DNA of 64,000 nucleotides from Sporosarcina gallistercoris (GCF_014836415.1 NZ_JACSQY010000003.1:124001-188000), one strand, 5' to 3'; shown: positions 36,711-47,180, counted from the first letter of the stretch. Notes: generated by a model not told the origin, from the sequence alone. Made by a program: numbers and translations.

Positions 36711-37877
36711 CTAGCGGGGTTGCTGCTCACTTCTTATGTAGTGTAGTGAACGATCCAAGACATGTGCATTCTTCTCATCGATTTCCGCTTTTCTAGGTAT
36801 GGGTTTGTATAGCGGATTTGGATCTTCCCATGTCTCGATAAGAGGAACAGGGGACTCTGATTGCCAGCGATCCAGCCACTCTTTAGGAAGAGGTCCGGTC
36901 GGTGCAGGAAGGTTCTTCATCGAATACCAGATATGGGACCAAGCACGAGGAACCACACGCCATATATCATAACCTCCGCCTCCTACTGCAATCCATCGCC
37001 CTTCGCAATACTCGTCGGCAAGTTCACGTGCAATTCTCGGAATCTCCTTATAGATTTCCATTGTGCCATACAAATGAGTTAACGGATCAAAAAAATGAGC
37101 GTCTGCTCCGTTTTGTGTTAAAATCACGTCCGGTTTGAACCATTCAACAATTTCACGGAAAGCGGTTTCATAAATGGTCAGGAAAGATTCGTCTTCAGTG
37201 AAGGCGTCAATCGGGAAGTTGAACGAAGTCCCATACCCCTTACCGTTCCCACGCTCAGTCACGTGTCCTGTTCCGGGGAATAGATAACGTCCTGTTTCAT
37301 GGATGGACAAGGTGCATACATCGGGATCATCGTAGAATGTCCACTGAACCCCATCTCCGTGGTGTGCATCTGTATCAATGTACAGCACCCGTGCATGATA
37401 GTTTTTCTGTAAATAACGAATTGCAACTGAGCTATCATTGTATACGCAAAATCCCGAGGCTTTCCCCTGAAACCCGTGATGGAGCCCGCCACCAAGATTC
37501 AATGCATAGCCGGCGCGGTTTTGCATCACTTCATCGACGGCCGTCAGTGTTCCTCCAACAAGCATGGCGCTTGCTTCATGCATATTAGGGAAAATAGGTG
37601 TATCTTCCGTTCCTATCCCATACACGCTGCCAATTTCAGAGCCCACTTCCCCTTTTCCTGCTTTTTTTACCATCTCGACAAACTTAGGCTCATGTACTAA
37701 CAATAGTTCTTCGTCCGTTGCCATACGGGGTGGCACAATATCTTCTTCCGTTATCGCATGCATCGTTTTTAGTAAATCCAGTGTTAACACGATTCTTTTT
37801 TGATTGAAAGGATGTGTGTCTGAAAATGAGTAACCTAGCTGGTCTTCCGAAAATACGAATATGGCATCTTTTTTCAT
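36711..37877 (-). CDS. acuC: AcuC, acetyl-CoA synthetase deacetylase
   Basis: 388 residues of the class I/II histone-deacetylase-like amidohydrolases. It removes the acetyl group from the active-site lysine of AcsA and so reactivates it. Zinc and catalytic motifs are GLHHGFQGKASGFC, YIDTDAHHGDGVQW and QNGADAHFFDPL. Its ATG overlaps the acuB stop (ATGA), so acuA-acuB-acuC form one operon on the minus strand, divergent from acsA. Confidence 0.95.
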   Translation of the reverse strand: MKKDAIFVFSEDQLGYSFSDTHPFNQKRIVLTLDLLKTMHAITEEDIVPPRMATDEELLLVHEPKFVEMVKKAGKGEVGSEIGSVYGIGTEDTPIFPNMHEASAMLVGGTLTAVDEVMQNRAGYALNLGGGLHHGFQGKASGFCVYNDSSVAIRYLQKNYHARVLYIDTDAHHGDGVQWTFYDDPDVCTLSIHETGRYLFPGTGHVTERGNGKGYGTSFNFPIDAFTEDESFLTIYETAFREIVEWFKPDVILTQNGADAHFFDPLTHLYGTMEIYKEIPRIARELADEYCEGRWIAVGGGGYDIWRVVPRAWSHIWYSMKNLPAPTGPLPKEWLDRWQSESPVPLIETWEDPNPLYKPIPRKAEIDEKNAHVLDRSLHYIRSEQQPR

Positions 37878-38524
37878 ACTTCTGCCCCTGGGAAGTTCGG
37901 CCAGAGAACGTCAAATCCACGCCCCTTGAGCCCTTCAATAATCGGGATAGGATTCATCGTTTTAATGCGGATTACTAGTATTTTATTAGCCTCATTTTCT
38001 TTATCCGGATAGACTAGGACACTTTGAACGTTTGTTTGGAACTCATTGAAGACTTTCGTCACTTCATGCAGGATTCCGGGAATATTGGGTACGCGAACTT
38101 CAATTTGCGAGCCTGGCTGATGTGCGCCTGTCAGTTCGATGTACTTATACAATAAATCAGTTTCTGTAATAATCCCGACTAACTGTTGATTGGAAACGAT
38201 AGGCAGACAACCGATTTGATTGTGATAAAAAACTAATGCGGATTCCTCAACGAAATCCATGGGATGACCTGTGATGGGCTCCTTGACCATGCATTCGGAA
38301 AGTGGCATTTCATATACAGCTGCTATCTTTTCGGTCGGCTGTTCTCCGTAGGGCATGATTTCTTTTAAATCGCGATCTGTAATAATTCCTACGAGCTGAT
38401 TGTCCCCGATTATGACCGGAAGATGCCGTATATGGGAAGTCCTCATTAAATCTGCAGCTTCTTTTACAGTATGATCGGGTGTTAATGTAATGACGTCAGT
38501 TTTCATGATTTCTTCGATTAGCAT
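37874..38524 (-). CDS. acuB: AcuB, CBS-ACT domain protein
   Basis: 216 residues. Two CBS domains fill about 1-135 (IMKTDVITLTPDHTVKEAADL and the second starting CMVKEPITG), which would bind adenine nucleotides. An ACT domain follows (RVPNIPGILHEVTKVFNEF). It belongs to the acetoin/acetate utilisation operon; its precise role is unproven and may be a ligand sensor for AcuA/AcuC. It is 15 bases downstream of acuA and overlaps acuC by four. Confidence 0.93.
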   Translation of the reverse strand: MLIEEIMKTDVITLTPDHTVKEAADLMRTSHIRHLPVIIGDNQLVGIITDRDLKEIMPYGEQPTEKIAAVYEMPLSECMVKEPITGHPMDFVEESALVFYHNQIGCLPIVSNQQLVGIITETDLLYKYIELTGAHQPGSQIEVRVPNIPGILHEVTKVFNEFQTNVQSVLVYPDKENEANKILVIRIKTMNPIPIIEGLKGRGFDVLWPNFPGAEV

Positions 38525-38539
38525 ACTATCCCTTCTTTC

Positions 38540-39181
38540 TTAGTACAGAAATCTGTTTTTAAAACGTAAGCTATCGAATCGTTGGACATCCTCTTGCTCG
38601 ATTCTCTTGCCGATTCGCGCCATTAAGCAATTTGCAGGATGGGAACAGATTTCAGGATCATCTGTTGCATAATATTCTAGTCCGCCGTGCTGCATCATTT
38701 TTTCCATGACTTTCCGATACTCCCATACATTAAGTTTGGTCTCTTTCAAATCCCAATGCCAATAGTATTCGGTTGTAATGACAATATAGTCTTCCATTGC
38801 CTCATCCATCATCGAGACTTCCAGCAGCGCTTTACCAACTCCGCCGCCACGATACTTTGCTATGACCTCGATCGCACCTAATTCAATCAAGTTTTCCATA
38901 TTCCCTTCAGACCATCGTTCAAGTGGATCTGGATACAGGTAAGTAACGTAGCCAACGATTTGATCTTGATATCGGGCCACAATAATACGACCTTCAGGTA
39001 ACTTTGATATTCCGATCAGAGCTTTGTGCTGCTGAGCAGGAGCTCTGAATGCGACTAATCCTTCATGGAAAGAATAATTTTCGAGATCTGAAGTACGAAT
39101 GGGTCCTTCAATAATAAGATCTCCATTTCTATGCTTCAATTCCAAAGCATTATAGGTTTTTACATGTTCCAACCATTTCAC
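38540..39181 (-). CDS. acuA: AcuA, protein acetyltransferase for AcsA
   Basis: 213 residues of the GNAT acetyltransferase fold. The acetyl-CoA loop is visible as AKYRGGGVGKALLEV, the R/Q-x-x-G-x-G/A motif. It acetylates the catalytic lysine of acetyl-CoA synthetase, switching it off when acetyl-CoA is plentiful. It is the promoter-proximal gene of acuABC and is divergent from acsA, its target. Confidence 0.93.
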   Translation of the reverse strand: MKWLEHVKTYNALELKHRNGDLIIEGPIRTSDLENYSFHEGLVAFRAPAQQHKALIGISKLPEGRIIVARYQDQIVGYVTYLYPDPLERWSEGNMENLIELGAIEVIAKYRGGGVGKALLEVSMMDEAMEDYIVITTEYYWHWDLKETKLNVWEYRKVMEKMMQHGGLEYYATDDPEICSHPANCLMARIGKRIEQEDVQRFDSLRFKNRFLY

Positions 39182-39210
39182 CGCCTTCAGCTAATAATCT
39201 ATCTGCTTTC

Positions 39211-39216
39211 AGTATA
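39211..39216 (-). promoter_or_regulatory. Extended -10 of the acuABC promoter
   Basis: On the minus strand TATACT preceded by ATG (extended -10); the -35 region is poor. About 30 bases upstream of acuA. Confidence 0.4.
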
Positions 39217-39285
39217 CATGAAATGTTCGAATATTTTTATGATAATTCTTACAAAACAAAGAACTGTCGGAAAAATATTATTTGT

Positions 39286-39315
39286 TTGCTAATTCAAGAG
39301 AGACTCATGTAGAAT
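39286..39315 (+). promoter_or_regulatory. Probable acsA promoter
   Basis: TTGCTA (39286-39291), 18-base spacer, TAGAAT (39310-39315) with an upstream TG. I could not find a convincing CcpA cre site in this 168-bp divergent region. Confidence 0.42.
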
Positions 39316-39349
39316 AAAAGTGTTAGTACATATTTAAGGGGGTTCTGTT

Positions 39350-41068
39350 ATGGTTTTAAAAACAATTCCGGCTCTACAGTCTGATTATCAAATGCAAGAC
39401 TATGACAAATTGGCGGCTACTTTCGATTGGAAAGAAGCTGAAAAAGCATTTAGCTGGTATGAAACGGGAAAAGTGAATATTGCGCATGAAGCGGTTGATC
39501 GACATGCTGATTCATTCCGCAAAAACAAAGTCGCACTCTACTATAAAGATGGTTCGCGCAACGAAACCTATACGTTTGGAGACTTGAAGAAAAAATCGAA
39601 TAAAGCAGCGAATGTCTTGAAAAACTATTCGACTTTGGAGAAAGGTGATCGGATATTCGTCTTCATGCCGCGTTCACCTGAATTATATTTTGCTCTCTTA
39701 GGCGCTTTGAAAATCGGTGCAATTGTTGGACCGCTATTCGAAGCATTCATGGAGGGTGCTGTCTATGATCGGTTAGATGACAGCGATGCTAAAGCGATTG
39801 TTACGACACCGGAACTTTTAGACCGTATTCCTGTCGATCGCTTACCTAACCTTGAAACTGTATTCGTTGTGGGGGACGAAGTGTCAGAAGAAGGTAAAGT
39901 AATCAGCTTCAGCAAGCATTTTGAAAAGGCTTCTAATGATTTTGAAGTAGAGTGGCTAGAACGCGAATCTCCGACTTTGCTGCACTATACATCAGGGTCT
40001 ACAGGCAAACCTAAAGGTGTCCTGCATGTACAGGAAGCAATGGTTCAACAGCTCCAGACGGCGAAATGGGTACTCGATCTTCGTGAAGAAGACGTATTTT
40101 GGTGTACCGCTGACCCTGGCTGGGTAACAGGAACGGCCTATGGGATTTTTGGTCCGTTACTGGCAGGAACGACGAATCTGATTGTTGGCGGACGGTTCTC
40201 AACAGATAGCTGGTATGGTGCTATCGAAGAATTCGGCGTGTCTGTCTGGTATAGTGCACCGACCGCATTCCGTATGTTGATGGGCGCAGGAAGTGCTGCT
40301 ATGGAAGGGCATGATCTTTCGTCACTCCGCCATATTTTATCCGTTGGAGAGCCGTTGAATCCTGAAGTTGTGCGATGGGGAATGGAAACGTTCAATATGC
40401 GAATTCATGATACATGGTGGATGACTGAAACAGGGGCTCAGATGATCTGTAACTTTGGCTCACTTCCACTGAAGCCAGGTTCAATGGGCAAGCCGGTTCC
40501 AGGTATTGAAGCTGCGATTGTTGACGACCAAGGGAACGTGTTGCCTCCTAACCGAATGGGGAACCTAGCTCTGAAAAAAGGCTGGCCAGCGATGATGAGA
40601 GCGATTTGGAATAACCCTGAAAAATATGATTCCTACTTCTTGAACGGAGAATGGTACGTATCTGGGGATTCCGCATATATGGATGAGGATGGTTACTTCT
40701 TCTTCCAAGGTCGTGTGGACGATGTCATCATGACGAGCGGAGAACGAGTAGGACCATTTGAAATTGAAAGTAAACTGATCGAGCATCCAGCGATCGTTGA
40801 AGCGGGTGTCATCGGTAAGCCTGATCCGGTTCGCGGTGAAATCATCAAGGCGTTCATCGCGTTGCATGATGGGTATGAACCGACGGATGAATTGAAAGAA
40901 GAGATCCGACAATTCGTGAAAAAAGAGCTGGCGGGTCATGCAGCTCCAAGAGAAATCGAGTTCAAGGACAAACTGCCTAAGACACGAAGCGGTAAAATTA
41001 TGAGGCGTGTGCTTAAAGCATGGGAGCTCGATTTACCAACTGGTGATTTGTCGACGATGGAAGATTGA
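39350..41068 (+). CDS. acsA: Acetyl-CoA synthetase
   Basis: 572 residues of the AMP-forming acyl-CoA synthetases; activates acetate to acetyl-CoA through acetyl-AMP. The ATP loop is LLHYTSGSTGKPKGVLH, WWMTETGAQ is the adenylate motif, and YVSGDSAYMDEDGYFFFQGRVDD is the hinge region. Lys549 in PKTRSGKIMRR is the lysine acetylated by AcuA in B. subtilis. The acuABC operon runs in the opposite direction from the same intergenic region, so the switch and its target are side by side. RBS AAGGGGG. Confidence 0.96.
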   Translation: MVLKTIPALQSDYQMQDYDKLAATFDWKEAEKAFSWYETGKVNIAHEAVDRHADSFRKNKVALYYKDGSRNETYTFGDLKKKSNKAANVLKNYSTLEKGDRIFVFMPRSPELYFALLGALKIGAIVGPLFEAFMEGAVYDRLDDSDAKAIVTTPELLDRIPVDRLPNLETVFVVGDEVSEEGKVISFSKHFEKASNDFEVEWLERESPTLLHYTSGSTGKPKGVLHVQEAMVQQLQTAKWVLDLREEDVFWCTADPGWVTGTAYGIFGPLLAGTTNLIVGGRFSTDSWYGAIEEFGVSVWYSAPTAFRMLMGAGSAAMEGHDLSSLRHILSVGEPLNPEVVRWGMETFNMRIHDTWWMTETGAQMICNFGSLPLKPGSMGKPVPGIEAAIVDDQGNVLPPNRMGNLALKKGWPAMMRAIWNNPEKYDSYFLNGEWYVSGDSAYMDEDGYFFFQGRVDDVIMTSGERVGPFEIESKLIEHPAIVEAGVIGKPDPVRGEIIKAFIALHDGYEPTDELKEEIRQFVKKELAGHAAPREIEFKDKLPKTRSGKIMRRVLKAWELDLPTGDLSTMED

Positions 41069-41072
41069 TAAC

Positions 41073-41118
41073 AAAAAAAGCTGGACAGTTTCCCGATTTG
41101 GGTACTGTCCAGCTTTTT
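41073..41118. terminator. Bidirectional terminator between acsA and the PBP gene
   Basis: AAAAAGCTGGACAGT / ACTGTCCAGCTTTTT perfect 15-bp stem with a 14-base loop. Confidence 0.93.
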
Positions 41119-41157
41119 CGTTTGGATGACTATCGCAAAAGCGAGAGACGGCGATGA

Positions 41158-44100
41158 TTAGTCACCGTCTGAATTGCTATCTCCATCGTTTCCTCCGTTA
41201 GCAGGGGGATTTGGCTTTCCATCGCCCCCACCATTAGCAGGTGGTTTCGGTTTTCCATCACCTTCACCGTTAGTAGGTGGTTTCGGTTTTCCGTCGCTTC
41301 CGCCATTAGCGGGCGGTTTCGGTTTTCCATCGTTCCCGCCATTTGCAGGCGGTTTTGGTTTTGAACCTGTATCCGTGTTTGAATCTGGAGGTGTCGTTCC
41401 TGCATCGCCACCACTGTCTCCTGAACCATCCGTTGAGTCGCTTGGTGTCTGCGCTTCAGGTGGTTCAGCAGCTGTCGTTACTGCGTTAGATGGCGCAGAA
41501 GTTAATCCTGTTATATCTACTGCACGTACAGTATATGTCCCACTTCCTATAGGGAAGGAGAGTGACTGACCATCTATGATCGTTCCTACACGCGTTCCGC
41601 CATTGTAGACATAATAACCAATGACATCATTGGAAGGGGACGCGCTCCATGTCAATACAGAGCCATTCTGGGATGCACTAACACCAGCAGGCGCAACGCT
41701 GTCCGCAGGGAAGATTGCTCCCGATACGACGCGAGATGCAAATCCGGATTTAGACGGGAATAACTTGGAAGCGTCTCCGCCAAGAGGTCCAAGCATCCGT
41801 TTGATGAATTCTTGATTGACTCCTACACCACCAGCGGTAATGAATTCAGAAGGGGTCGAAGGCAATGCTGCATACCTCGTTCCTTTAACGGATACCGATG
41901 CTGATGAAATGATGCTGTCATCCGCTTTGTTAGGAAGCATAACGTTCGCATTGAAAAGGTCGGACCGTACCAATCCTGCTGATGAACATGCAGCTGACGG
42001 AGCAAGACCGGAAATCCCGCAGAATGAACGATACACTACACCTTTAGGCTGCTGGAAACGAACATTTTGACCGACTGTTTCAGGTCGTGCTTGGTTGATG
42101 GCATTCATGAATTTTGCATATAAAGCGTTTGTTCGAGAACTTGCCGTACCGTATTGCGTGTTTCCTGGGCTTTCAAGGGATTTGTTTTGGTACTTGTAAC
42201 CAAGCCAGACACCTAGGGAAACGTTAGGGTTATAACCAAGCAGCCAAGCGTCGCTGAATGAATTCGTCGTACCACTTTTTGCCGCTATATCCACATTGAA
42301 ATTCAATTTGCTTTTCATCACTTTTGCAGTTCCGCTAGTTGCTACGTCCCGAAGCATATCTGTTACAATATACGCCGTTTGAGGACTGAAAACTTGTACA
42401 GGTTCAACTTTATGTTGGTAAACAACATTACCGTTCCTGTCTTCGATTTTTTCGATAATATAAGGATCCACATGCTGTCCGCCATTTGCCAAAGTTGAAT
42501 AGGCACTTGTATTTTCTTGGACGGTACCTCCGTGACTTAATCCACCTAATGCCGCAGAAGGGCTCTCATAGTCTTGTGGTGTTAAGCTGGAATACCCCAT
42601 TTTTTTCAAAAAGTCAGCAGGTCGACGATCCTGTATTTGATTGTAAAGCCGTGCTGCAGCTAAGTTTTGTGAAGTGGTAAGTGCTTGTCGAGCTGAAATA
42701 ATCCCGAGTTCTTGGTACGGGATGAAGTTGACTGGTTTCCAACCGCGAAGATTGAATTTAACATCTACAACCGGGCTGCCTGCACCGATAACTCCATACT
42801 CAATCGCCGGTGCGTATACGAGCAATGGCTTGATAGTCGAACCAGGTTGACGGGTCGTTTGAGTTGAGTGATTGACGGATTCTAATTCATGATCACGTCC
42901 GCCTACAAATGCTAAAATTTTCCCGGTTTTATTATCGAGCAGTGTTGCGCCGACTTGAACCGGCATCTTAACTGTTTTCTTTTCGCCTGTTTGCTTATCC
43001 GTCGTGTTTTCAGAATACGTGAATCCATACTGAGTAAAGTTTTCCGCAACATCGTTCATAGCATTATACAATTGCAAGTCCACAGTTGAGTGAATGCGGA
43101 AGCCATCATTTCTCATGGAACGCTCAGCCAAGATATCATATTTCTCTTTGAGTTTCTTATCTTCTTTCAAACGGTCTGCGTCGATTCCATCTTCTTCTGC
43201 AATTTTATCTGCAAGGATAGCAATCGTGCTACGCTGTATTTCATCCGTTAAGAACTCATCTCTGCTTTTAGGTGCCTGGGCAGCAGTTCTGAAATCTTTT
43301 GTAATATCGTAAGCAATCGCTTCCTGGTATTCCTTTTCGGTAATATACTCCGTTTCTTTCATCCGGAACAGCACAGTCTTCATTCGATTGATGCCGGGTT
43401 TCAATCCTTTTTCATCTTTCAAACCATTTGAGCCATTGTAAAACGGTGTATAGGCGAAAGGAGCTTGGGGAATCCCGGCAATGTATGCTGATTGGGCGAG
43501 ATTCAAGTCTTTTGCGGACTTATTGAAAATTCCTTCAGCGGCAGCTTCAATTCCTGCAATGTTTCCTCCATTTGAATTACGACCGTACGGTATGATATTC
43601 AAATAAGCTTCAAGGATTTCCTCTTTGGTCATGAAGTGTTCCAACCGCATCGCGAGCAAAAGTTCCTTCGCTTTCCGCTCATAAGAGATTTCGTTTGTTA
43701 AAATCTGGTTTTTTATAAGTTGTTGAGTTAGGGTCGAGCCCCCTGTTTGACTATCTGAATTGGTAACATCTTGGAAAAGACCGCGGAATACTGCTTTAGG
43801 GACGATCCCTTTATGTGTATTGAAATATTCGTCTTCAGTTGCGTAAACGGCATTGATGACGTAAGGAGAAACGTCTTTGAGCTTGACCTCTTTCCGGTCA
43901 ATATCAGAGCGTACTTTCCTTAAATACTTTCCATTCGTATAGATTTCGGAAGTTTCTTCATAACTTAAAATTTCACTGCGCATTTCCTCTTTTGAACGGA
44001 GTGGTTCCTTTTCAACAAGCGAGGCAAAATAACCTGCCCCTACGGAAGCGCCGAAAACCGTTAACGTCAAACCGATAACTAAGAAAAGCAAAAAGAGGTT

Positions 44101-44208
44101 CCAGATGACGCCTGAGGCAATCCGGGTATTTTTGGCCCATTTGGTTTTCTTCATCGCTTCGAATTTATCTTCAAGTTCATCAACACGTTTTTTGTCCTGT
44201 TTTGTCAA
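41158..44208 (-). CDS. Class A penicillin-binding protein with FN3 and Pro/Gly repeat tail
   Basis: 1016 residues. A short basic cytoplasmic tail and one membrane helix (about 30-58) precede a GT51 transglycosylase; Glu125 in TEDEYF is the catalytic acid and TGGSTLTQQLIKNQ is a family motif. The transpeptidase has Ser457 in PGSTIKP (SxxK), SQN in TTSQNLAAA, and KSGTT. An FN3 domain follows (about 800-890). The last 67 residues hold five 12-residue units like KPKPPANGGNDG. It both polymerises and crosslinks peptidoglycan outside the membrane; the tail may span or bind the wall. An extended -10 (TGCTATAAT, minus strand) is at 44235-44243. Confidence 0.93.
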   Translation of the reverse strand: MTKQDKKRVDELEDKFEAMKKTKWAKNTRIASGVIWNLFLLFLVIGLTLTVFGASVGAGYFASLVEKEPLRSKEEMRSEILSYEETSEIYTNGKYLRKVRSDIDRKEVKLKDVSPYVINAVYATEDEYFNTHKGIVPKAVFRGLFQDVTNSDSQTGGSTLTQQLIKNQILTNEISYERKAKELLLAMRLEHFMTKEEILEAYLNIIPYGRNSNGGNIAGIEAAAEGIFNKSAKDLNLAQSAYIAGIPQAPFAYTPFYNGSNGLKDEKGLKPGINRMKTVLFRMKETEYITEKEYQEAIAYDITKDFRTAAQAPKSRDEFLTDEIQRSTIAILADKIAEEDGIDADRLKEDKKLKEKYDILAERSMRNDGFRIHSTVDLQLYNAMNDVAENFTQYGFTYSENTTDKQTGEKKTVKMPVQVGATLLDNKTGKILAFVGGRDHELESVNHSTQTTRQPGSTIKPLLVYAPAIEYGVIGAGSPVVDVKFNLRGWKPVNFIPYQELGIISARQALTTSQNLAAARLYNQIQDRRPADFLKKMGYSSLTPQDYESPSAALGGLSHGGTVQENTSAYSTLANGGQHVDPYIIEKIEDRNGNVVYQHKVEPVQVFSPQTAYIVTDMLRDVATSGTAKVMKSKLNFNVDIAAKSGTTNSFSDAWLLGYNPNVSLGVWLGYKYQNKSLESPGNTQYGTASSRTNALYAKFMNAINQARPETVGQNVRFQQPKGVVYRSFCGISGLAPSAACSSAGLVRSDLFNANVMLPNKADDSIISSASVSVKGTRYAALPSTPSEFITAGGVGVNQEFIKRMLGPLGGDASKLFPSKSGFASRVVSGAIFPADSVAPAGVSASQNGSVLTWSASPSNDVIGYYVYNGGTRVGTIIDGQSLSFPIGSGTYTVRAVDITGLTSAPSNAVTTAAEPPEAQTPSDSTDGSGDSGGDAGTTPPDSNTDTGSKPKPPANGGNDGKPKPPANGGSDGKPKPPTNGEGDGKPKPPANGGGDGKPNPPANGGNDGDSNSDGD
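41182..41361 (-). repeat. Five 36-nt tandem repeats coding the PBP tail
   Basis: Five in-frame 36-base units encode KPKPPANGGNDG and variants (AN/TN, ND/SD/EGD/GGD, last unit KPNPP). They lie directly before the acidic end DSNSDGD. The similarity extends to the DNA level, so copy number may vary between strains by slippage. Confidence 0.85.
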
Positions 44209-44270
44209 TTCGTTCCCCCCTAAAAATCTAATTAATTATAGCATATTCTAATTGAGGTGACTGCATTTGT

Positions 44271-44298
44271 TTGACAAATTTCCAATTTCGACTACAAT
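44271..44298 (+). promoter_or_regulatory. Sigma-A promoter of the tyrS leader
   Basis: Consensus TTGACA (44271-44276), 16-base spacer, TACAAT (44293-44298). Confidence 0.75.
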
Positions 44299-44299
44299 A

Positions 44300-44540
44300 T
44301 GATGTAGTTACTCTTCACAGTGAAGAAGCCGCAGTAGTGGCAGGCGATCCGTATAGAGAGGCAGCGGTTGGTGGAAGCTGCTCGGTACCTTGTCACGAAT
44401 TACAGCTTTGGAGTGTTGCGCGGATAGCGGCGTTATTGCTAATAAAGCGGAGATGATTATCTCAAGCTGGGTGGTACCGCGCTTACATGTACAATTAGCG
44501 TCCCTGCATGATCTGTTTCAGATCGTGTGGGGACTTTTTG
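44300..44540 (+). promoter_or_regulatory. T-box riboswitch (Tyr) upstream of tyrS
   Basis: The T-box core TGGGTGGTACCGCG is at 44468-44481. The terminator GTCCC-TGCATGATCTG / CAGATCGTGTGGGGAC with five T is at 44500-44539. The likely specifier is TAC at 44401-44403 (context GAAT-TAC-AGC). Uncharged tRNA-Tyr would stabilise the antiterminator and turn on tyrS. Confidence 0.88.
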
Positions 44541-44549
44541 TGCTTGTGA

Positions 44550-45839
<1,290 letters not shown>

Positions 45840-45857
45840 TTGGGATTGGATGCAGAA

Positions 45858-45902
45858 AGAAGGGGAAGTGCTCCCTTCTTTTTTTTTTTTTTTTTTTTTT
45901 TT
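45858..45902 (+). terminator. tyrS terminator with a 24-T run
   Basis: AGAAGGG / CCCTTCT stem followed by 24 consecutive T (45879-45902), much longer than the usual 6-9. Confidence 0.85.
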
Positions 45903-46091
45903 GCGAAATTTTCGCAAACCGCCTATCAAGGTACACGGCGGGATGCTATTAACTCTCAAAACATAATTATTAATTAGGTGAAGTGTCCCTGAAAAAGAGT
46001 ATTTTCTCACAGGGAGCCAAGTACACTCCTTCATTACATAGCATAGGATGATTTGTAAAATGAAATTAGTTAAGGGAAGGGATGGAAGGGA

Positions 46092-46907
46092 ATGTACTGG
46101 GTACCTTGTGTATATCAAAATCCTTATTATGTGAATCTACCTATGCATAACTTTGTAAGTCCTGCAGCTTATGGGGTGGGTCTCGATAAGACAATGGGGT
46201 TCTATCAGTCAACTTATGGTCATAATGGGATGATGTTGAAAGATTATGGAGCTAACCCATTTGTCATTAATATCGATGAAGCAACTAAGCAGAACAATAC
46301 GTTTCGTACAGCTCTATGGACAGGTAACCATCTGCAACTAACATTAATGAGTATCAAGGCGGGTGAATACATTGGTTTGGAAATGCATCCTAACGTTGAT
46401 CAATTCTTAAGAGTCGAACAAGGTCAGGGGATAGTGCAAATAGGTGAAAATAGAGATGATTTGAGTTTTCAGAGGGAGATTTTTGATGACTCCGCCATTA
46501 TAATCCCAGCTGGAATGTGGCACAATGTCATTAATACTGGAAACGTTCCTTTGAAGTTATATTCGATATATGCCCCGCCAAACCACCCATTTGGTACTGT
46601 ACATCAGACAAAAGCAGATGCAATGGAACCGAATGAGAGCCATGGGTACGGAACTGGCAATAGAGATACGGGTACAGCAGTTGGTGCAAGGACTCCGGAT
46701 GAATGGATAAGGTACACGGAATTTCTAGTGAAAGAGGGCTTGGAAGACGTCGATAGAGGAATTAATATGACACACATTCTCCAAGAATTTATCTTAATGG
46801 GGGTTCTTGTGGGCAAAGGGTATTCTCCTGAAAAAGCATATGAAACAGTCGAGGAATGGGAACGTACAGGAGAATCCAAACTTCTTCAGCAAAGTAAAAA
46901 TATGTAG
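46092..46907 (+). CDS. Cupin-domain protein
   Basis: 271 residues. A tyrosine/proline-rich N-terminus (MYWVPCVYQNPYY) is followed by a conserved lead (LKDYGANPFVINIDEATKQN) and a cupin barrel at about 75-160: GLEMHPNVDQFLRVEQGQG is cupin motif 1 and PAGMWHNVINTGNVPLKLY motif 2, with metal-binding His residues. A helical extension of about 80 residues ends the protein (MGVLVGKGYSPEKAYETVEE). Function is unknown; a spore or storage role is only a guess. An unsupported sigma-K-like -10, CATAGCATA, lies at 46037-46045. RBS GGAAGGGA. Confidence 0.8.
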   Translation: MYWVPCVYQNPYYVNLPMHNFVSPAAYGVGLDKTMGFYQSTYGHNGMMLKDYGANPFVINIDEATKQNNTFRTALWTGNHLQLTLMSIKAGEYIGLEMHPNVDQFLRVEQGQGIVQIGENRDDLSFQREIFDDSAIIIPAGMWHNVINTGNVPLKLYSIYAPPNHPFGTVHQTKADAMEPNESHGYGTGNRDTGTAVGARTPDEWIRYTEFLVKEGLEDVDRGINMTHILQEFILMGVLVGKGYSPEKAYETVEEWERTGESKLLQQSKNM

Positions 46908-47016
46908 ATCATTCATATGACGACAATCAGGCGCGATGTTGATATAGATCATTTCGGAAAATAATCTCCATTATTTCGACGATACAATGAGAAGTAAACG
47001 GAGTTAATACAACTAG

Positions 47017-47041
47017 GAGGAGGGGGAATGCCTCCTCTTTT
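47017..47041 (+). terminator. Intrinsic terminator of the cupin gene
   Basis: GAGGAGG / CCTCCTC stem, seven-base loop, four T. The rest of the 302-bp gap 46908-47209 has no supported gene. Confidence 0.7.
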
Positions 47042-47137
47042 GACGTTTCAAGATAAATGTCCATTATATGTTGAATATTAAAAGGGTCCTCTAAACTTCT
47101 TCTGAATGAATTGTGAAACACGAAGCCGGTAATCATT

Positions 47138-47180
47138 AAAAACCCCCGAAAAGTCTGCCGTTAAGCAGTTTCGGGGGTTT
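47138..47180 (-). terminator. Intrinsic terminator of rpsD
   Basis: AAACCCCCGAAA / TTTCGGGGGTTT 12-bp stem with an inner CTGC/GCAG pairing; T run on the minus strand. Confidence 0.92.

Noticed and set aside
41174..41569. 131-codon frame opposite the PBP tail, rich in Pro/Gly/Phe
   Set aside because: It is the antisense shadow of the 36-nt repeats and the FN3 region of the PBP gene.
46927..47136. 69-codon frame on the minus strand after rpsD
   Set aside because: It begins right at the rpsD terminator with no ribosome site and overlaps the cupin terminator.
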